Shown here: one piece after another, positions 5,701 through 8,525 of the stretch
Layout: each line of letters starts with the position of its first letter
Position numbering within the stretch: position 1 is the first letter of the stretch
Source: a bacterium TMED198
GTDB taxonomy: Bacteria > Fidelibacterota > Marinisomatia > SCGC-AAA003-L08 > D37C17
DNA: 8,525 nucleotides
Assembly: GCA_002170735.1 (NCBI GenBank)
Contig: NHIV01000060.1
Coordinates: 15,197 to 23,721, forward strand
Reading direction: 5' to 3'
Notes under the pieces: model-generated
The model's input: only the letters and a program-made list of their open reading frames with translations
What the model was told of the DNA's origin: nothing
Database searches by the model: none
Made by a program: the position numbers and the translations under genes

Positions 5701-7101
5701 TTGATTTTTTCTCCAAAAAAAATATTTTTAGAGCTATTTAAAACAAACCTTTATATAGTAGTAATAGTAGTTGTTTTTTTTCTTTGGCTGTTTGATGTTT
5801 CTTTAACTTCCACCATTTTTTTATCCACAATTTTTATTCTTCTTTTAGTATCGACTCTTAGCTTTTTTGTTTCAAGAAGTATAGCGAAGCCACTTGAAGA
5901 AATGGTAGAAAGTGCTAAAATGTTTTCTAAGGGAGATTTCTTAGGCCGTATAAAAACTTCCGGTGCTCAAGAAATTAATAGCCTGGCATTTTCCCTTAAT
6001 GAAATGGCTAGGCAGCTTAATGATAGAATAAAAACAATCACAGTTCAAAAAAATGAAAATGATGCGATACTCTTTGGAATGTCAGAAGGATTGGTTGCAA
6101 CAAACAGGTCCAACGAAATAATTAAAATCAATGACAGGCTAAGAGACTTCTTTGATTTATCAGACAATGTACTTGGGCATGATATTAGAACTGTTATTAG
6201 GAATAAAAGCTTCTTGGATTTTTATGAAGAGCTAGTTAGTCTAAAGTTGATTAAAAAAATTGAATCTAGGATGGAGGATTTAAATAAAAAAACATTATTG
6301 TGTTCAGGGGTAATTTTAACTGATCAAGATGGAGAGTTTATGGGGACTGTAGTAATAGTAAATGATATAACCAAGATAACGGCTCTTGAAAAAGTTCGAA
6401 AAGAGTTTGTGGCCAATGTATCTCATGAGCTAAAAACTCCCCTTACTGCTTTGAAAGGCTATTTTGAAACCCTAAGAGATGTGGACAATAAAAAGGATAG
6501 AATTCATTTTCTTAATATACTTGAAAGGCAGATTGCTAGGATGGATTCTATTGTGAATGATCTGCTTGAGCTATCTAGGCTGGAAGAACAAGAAGGTAAA
6601 TCAGGCCTGTCTTTTTCATCGGTAAATATTTTGAATTTAGTCGACGACGCTATTAAAGAATGTAAGTTTTTAGCTTTAAAAAAAGAAATAAAAATAGAGC
6701 TTGCATCCAATGTTGAGATAAGTTTCAGATTGAACAAGAGGTTAGTTCAAGAGGCCCTGGTCAACTTGATTCAAAATGGAATTCAGTATAGTAATGTTAA
6801 TAGCAAAATTATTGTAAGCTGTTCTGTTGAAAGCAATCAATTGATACTTGAGGTTGAGGACTTTGGAATTGGAATGAAAAAAACTGAAATTGAGAATATT
6901 TTTAAAAGGTTTTATTGTATAGATAAGTCCCATAGCAAGGAGATTGGTGGAACTGGCCTTGGGCTCTCTATTGTAAAGCATATTGTTGGTTTGCATAGAG
7001 GCGAAATTAAGGTTGAAACTCAGTTAGGTAGGGGGTCAAAGTTTACTATCCTTATTCCTGAAAAACAGAGATTCGTTAGGAGCGTGATAAGAAATGATTA
7101 A
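5701..7101 (+). CDS. phoR: PhoR-like sensor histidine kinase
   Basis: 466 residues from a TTG start. The phoB stop at 5692-5694 is in this same frame, so no earlier start exists, and the next ATG (5902) would remove both membrane helices. Domain order: TM1 about 15-32, a loop of only some five residues, TM2 about 37-58, HAMP about 59-112 (with SIAKPLEEMVESAK), a PAS-like domain about 115-230, and HisKA with phosphoacceptor His242 in FVANVSHELKTPLTAL. The HATPase domain has an N box (EALVNLIQNGIQYS, Asn355/Asn359), G1 (DFGIGM, 387-392), an F box (FKRFYCID) and G2 (GGTGLGLSIV). It should phosphorylate and dephosphorylate the adjacent PhoB. With practically no periplasmic part, it resembles PhoR in reading a membrane or cytoplasmic partner. 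The 3' end overlaps the lipoprotein gene by 8 bp. Confidence 0.9.
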   Translation: MIFSPKKIFLELFKTNLYIVVIVVVFFLWLFDVSLTSTIFLSTIFILLLVSTLSFFVSRSIAKPLEEMVESAKMFSKGDFLGRIKTSGAQEINSLAFSLNEMARQLNDRIKTITVQKNENDAILFGMSEGLVATNRSNEIIKINDRLRDFFDLSDNVLGHDIRTVIRNKSFLDFYEELVSLKLIKKIESRMEDLNKKTLLCSGVILTDQDGEFMGTVVIVNDITKITALEKVRKEFVANVSHELKTPLTALKGYFETLRDVDNKKDRIHFLNILERQIARMDSIVNDLLELSRLEEQEGKSGLSFSSVNILNLVDDAIKECKFLALKKEIKIELASNVEISFRLNKRLVQEALVNLIQNGIQYSNVNSKIIVSCSVESNQLILEVEDFGIGMKKTEIENIFKRFYCIDKSHSKEIGGTGLGLSIVKHIVGLHRGEIKVETQLGRGSKFTILIPEKQRFVRSVIRND

Positions 7102-7801
7102 AACTATATATTTTATATTATTTTTTTTTCTAATCAATTGCAATAGGTCAAATAGAAGTAGCATTGATATAAATGGTCATGTATTTATTAAGTTTGATAG
7201 TAAAACTCATATATCAAAGTACGAAGTTTCAAATAGCCAGTTTGCAAAATATTTAAACTCTGCTTTCAAAGAGGGTAAAATCAGGGTTGACTCAATGTCA
7301 AGATTTTTAAGTTACTATGGTGGAGATAGGTATTACAAAAAAGGTGAAAAAGAAATTATTCAAATTATTGACAATGAAGCTTCAATTGTATATCATAAGG
7401 ATAGTGGGTTCAAGGTTTTAGATGGAAAAGATAATCTTCCTGTTATAAATATAACGTGGTTTGGTGCATATAATTACTGTCAATACTATGGCTTAAAACT
7501 TCCATCTGAGAATCAATGGCTAGAAATCACCAAAAACATTATAGAGGTTGATAGCTTCTATACTATCAAAAATTCTTTTTTAGCTGTTGACTCTACCCGT
7601 ATAGGTGTTTTTAATCTCAATTCAAATGTATCTGAATGGATAGATACATTCTATGATGAAAGAAGTCCTTTTAAGCAGATTAGAGGCTCCTCCTTTAAAA
7701 ACAAACTTGCTACGCCTAGTAAGAAGCTCGGTAATTTTGCCACTCTTAGGACCTTAGATTTAGGTTTTAGGCCAATTTACATATCTAATTCTTTGCCATA
7801 A
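7094..7801 (+). CDS. Lipoprotein with degenerate formylglycine-generating-enzyme (SUMF1) domain
   Basis: The 235-residue product begins with a lipoprotein signal (MIKTIYFILFFFLINC, LINC lipobox, lipidated Cys16). The rest reads as an FGE-sulfatase/SUMF1 fold: ISKYEVSNSQFAKYLNSAF (40-58), LPVINITWFGAYNYCQYYGLKLPSENQWLEI (115-145), GVFNLNSNVSEWIDTFYD (171-188), FKQIRGSSF (193-201) and LGFRPIYI (223-230). True FGEs use two cysteines near the C-terminal GFR motif. Here the only Cys residues are 16 and 129, so formylglycine formation is not expected. Such non-catalytic SUMF1 lipoproteins act as binding or structural modules elsewhere (GldJ/GldK). Its ATG lies inside the end of phoR (8-bp overlap), so it is probably made with the kinase and may work with it. 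That link is inference. Confidence 0.83.
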   Translation: MIKTIYFILFFFLINCNRSNRSSIDINGHVFIKFDSKTHISKYEVSNSQFAKYLNSAFKEGKIRVDSMSRFLSYYGGDRYYKKGEKEIIQIIDNEASIVYHKDSGFKVLDGKDNLPVINITWFGAYNYCQYYGLKLPSENQWLEITKNIIEVDSFYTIKNSFLAVDSTRIGVFNLNSNVSEWIDTFYDERSPFKQIRGSSFKNKLATPSKKLGNFATLRTLDLGFRPIYISNSLP

Positions 7802-7810
7802 CATTTCAAG

Positions 7811-7828
7811 GCAACATATTTCTGACAA
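7811..7828 (+). promoter_or_regulatory. Distal Pho-box-like 7-4-7 repeat
   Basis: GCAACAT (7811-7817), ATTT, CTGACAA (7822-7828) shows the same 11-bp spacing and related heptamers as the site close to the porin start. There is no good -10 at the right distance, so if it is real it would be an auxiliary PhoB site. It lies just after the lipoprotein stop. Confidence 0.3.
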
Positions 7829-7842
7829 TATTACTAGTTTTT

Positions 7843-7862
7843 CAACCGTTTTTGCTTGGTTG
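7843..7862 (+). terminator. Short inverted repeat, possible weak terminator
   Basis: CAACC (7843-7847) and GGTTG (7858-7862) can pair across a 10-nt loop, followed by 'cagtttt'. The stem is only 5 bp and the T-run short. It is the best hairpin I see between the lipoprotein gene and the porin promoter, but it is weak. Confidence 0.18.
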
Positions 7863-7900
7863 CAGTTTTGCCCATTAAGAAGCATAGTTTTTTCAATTAT

Positions 7901-7934
7901 GTTAGAAATCTAACTTTAATGTTAGAAATTTAAC
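7901..7934 (+). repeat. Tandem 14-bp near-palindromes upstream of the porin gene
   Basis: GTTAGAAATCTAAC (7901-7914) and GTTAGAAATTTAAC (7921-7934) differ at one base and are spaced exactly 20 bp apart. The first is a perfect inverted repeat GTTAGA-aa-TCTAAC. Each is preceded by 'at', so the opposite strand reads CTAACAT twice, the same heptamer found in the phoB upstream box. They are probably regulator-binding sites placed about two helical turns apart, upstream of the proximal Pho-box-like site. Confidence 0.55.
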
Positions 7935-7951
7935 CTAATGCAAATTAAATG

Positions 7952-7983
7952 CTAACAATTTCCTGACAATGCAACGTTAAAAT
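7952..7983 (+). promoter_or_regulatory. Proximal Pho-box-like repeat and -10 element of the porin promoter
   Basis: CTAACAA (7952-7958), TTTC, CTGACAA (7963-7969) is a clear 7-4-7 direct repeat. After 8 bp comes taaaat (7978-7983), a five-of-six match to TATAAT. This is the same 8-bp spacing as at phoB. No separate -35 is visible, as expected where PhoB contacts sigma directly. The predicted transcript starts near 7990, leaving a short leader with the ribosome site aaaggaga (8005-8012). Confidence 0.5.
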
Positions 7984-8015
7984 TTTATTAATAATAATAA
8001 ATTAAAAGGAGAAAT

Positions 8016-8354
8016 ATGAAATTAATACTTACATCTATAATGATATTTTCAATGATGCTGGCTGAGTCAAAAATAAGTGGAGTCTCGTATTTTGGATACT
8101 CTATTTATAATATTGATACTGAGGCAGAAAACGATAAATTCCGCGGTTTTGAATTAGATAGAGTCTATTTCACATATAAGAAGAAAATATCAGATAATAC
8201 ATCTTTTAAGTTTCAAGCTGACATGCAAAACAAAGGTCAAGCCTATTATATGTTTATTAAAAATGCAAAGTTTGATATAAAATTCGCGGGCAATTCTAAG
8301 CTAACTATTGGCATGCAAGGTATGAATATGTTTAATATTGCTGAAAAAACATAG
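8016..8354 (+). CDS. OprO/P-like phosphate-selective porin, N-terminal part ending at in-frame amber codon
   Basis: 112 codons from an ATG with a strong ribosome site (aaaggaga, 8005-8012). A signal peptide MKLILTSIMIFSMMLA is likely cut before Glu17. The mature part shows the opening strands of a phosphate-selective-porin-like barrel: GVSYFGYSIYNIDTEAENDKFRGFELDRVYFTYKKKISDNTSFKFQADMQ, then NAKFDIKFAGNSKLTIGMQGMNMFNIAEKT. At 8352-8354 a TAG ends the frame far short of the usual 350-450 residues. Sequence after the stop continues the same barrel in the same frame, so this is a broken or misread gene and not a small protein. The position (EKT-stop-GNRFIG) would suit a Trp, since TGG differs from TAG by one base. 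Placement after phoBR and behind Pho-box-like repeats fits phosphate uptake at the outer membrane. Confidence 0.75.
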   Translation: MKLILTSIMIFSMMLAESKISGVSYFGYSIYNIDTEAENDKFRGFELDRVYFTYKKKISDNTSFKFQADMQNKGQAYYMFIKNAKFDIKFAGNSKLTIGMQGMNMFNIAEKT

Positions 8355-8525
8355 GGAAATAGATTTATTGGCAAAACTCCAATGGATACATACAAGTGGT
8401 CGGCATCAGCAGATTTAGGTTTGGGTCTTTCTAGAAGCTTTGGAAATATTTTTACTAGCCTACTTCTCACTAATGGTGAAGGTTACAAAGGAGTTGCATC
8501 TGAAGACAACAACGAAAAGATATCT
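8355..8525 (+). pseudogene. Continuation of the porin reading frame after the amber codon (runs off the window)
   Basis: The frame directly after TAG 8352-8354 is open for 57 codons to the window end. It reads GNRFIGKTPMDTYKWSASADLGLGLS, then RSFGNIFTSLLLTNGEGYKGV, with the alternating strand pattern and turn residues of an OprO/P-like barrel. No plausible independent start with a ribosome site is present; the internal ATG at 8382 lacks one. The product would be made only by read-through, or normally if the TAG is a sequencing or strain-level error. The 3' end is outside the window. Confidence 0.7.

Noticed and set aside
7094..7801. Active formylglycine-generating enzyme for sulfatase maturation
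   Set aside because: The C-terminal catalytic cysteine pair is absent (only Cys16 and Cys129 exist) and no sulfatase gene is in the window.
7901..7934. Start of a CRISPR array or tandem-repeat locus
   Set aside because: There are only two 14-bp units with 6-bp spacing, both dyad-symmetric and located in a promoter. This is operator-like and not repeat-spacer structure.
8352..8354. TAG read as pyrrolysine or a recoded sense codon
   Set aside because: TAG also serves as the normal stop of the protease (1210-1212), MAPEG (1635-1637) and SRPBCC (3292-3294) genes, so there is no sign of general amber recoding in this genome. A local mutation or error is simpler.

Overview
The window looks like chromosomal DNA of a free-living, AT-rich Gram-negative bacterium. 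It has two outer-membrane beta-barrel genes, exported lipocalin-type and SOUL-type proteins, and a lipoprotein. The combination of a secreted protease ending in two dockerin-like Asp/Asn repeats, an OprO/P-like porin and a PhoB/PhoR pair is what I would expect from an uncultured marine lineage such as Marinimicrobia (SAR406/Fidelibacterota). That placement is recognition-based inference and was not tested by any search. All ten genes lie on the + strand.

Region 1 (1-1212) is the 3' part of a gene for a secreted zinc metalloprotease. It has HELHH, a downstream Glu, a beta-rich linker and a C-terminal calcium-binding dockerin-like repeat pair.

Region 2 (1221-4938) is a tight run of small envelope and lipid-related genes: a MAPEG membrane protein, an unassigned outer-membrane beta-barrel, a COG4276-like SRPBCC protein, an exported SOUL heme-binding-family protein, a Blc-type lipocalin and a DUF2878 membrane protein. 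Several of these families (SRPBCC/COG4276, lipocalin, DUF2878) recur in the singlet-oxygen and lipid-modification clusters controlled by RpoE/ChrR in proteobacteria. The natural reading is a cassette for lipid peroxide, heme or hydrophobic-ligand handling in the envelope. A perfect 18-bp palindrome overlaps a likely promoter in front of the beta-barrel gene.

Region 3 (4939-8525) is a phosphate-response module. It holds phoB, then phoR with a TTG start and almost no periplasmic loop, then a lipoprotein with a degenerate formylglycine-generating-enzyme (SUMF1) fold whose start overlaps the end of phoR. After a 214-bp regulatory gap comes the start of an OprO/P-like porin. Pho-box-like 7-4-7 direct repeats lie upstream of both phoB and the porin, each 8 nt before a -10-like hexamer. 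This suggests autoregulation and PhoB control of the porin. The phoB promoter geometry predicts a leaderless mRNA. The porin frame is broken by one in-frame TAG at 8352-8354, after which the same frame continues with convincing porin sequence to the window edge. By eye, region 3 is clearly poorer in G+C than the protease, barrel and lipocalin genes.
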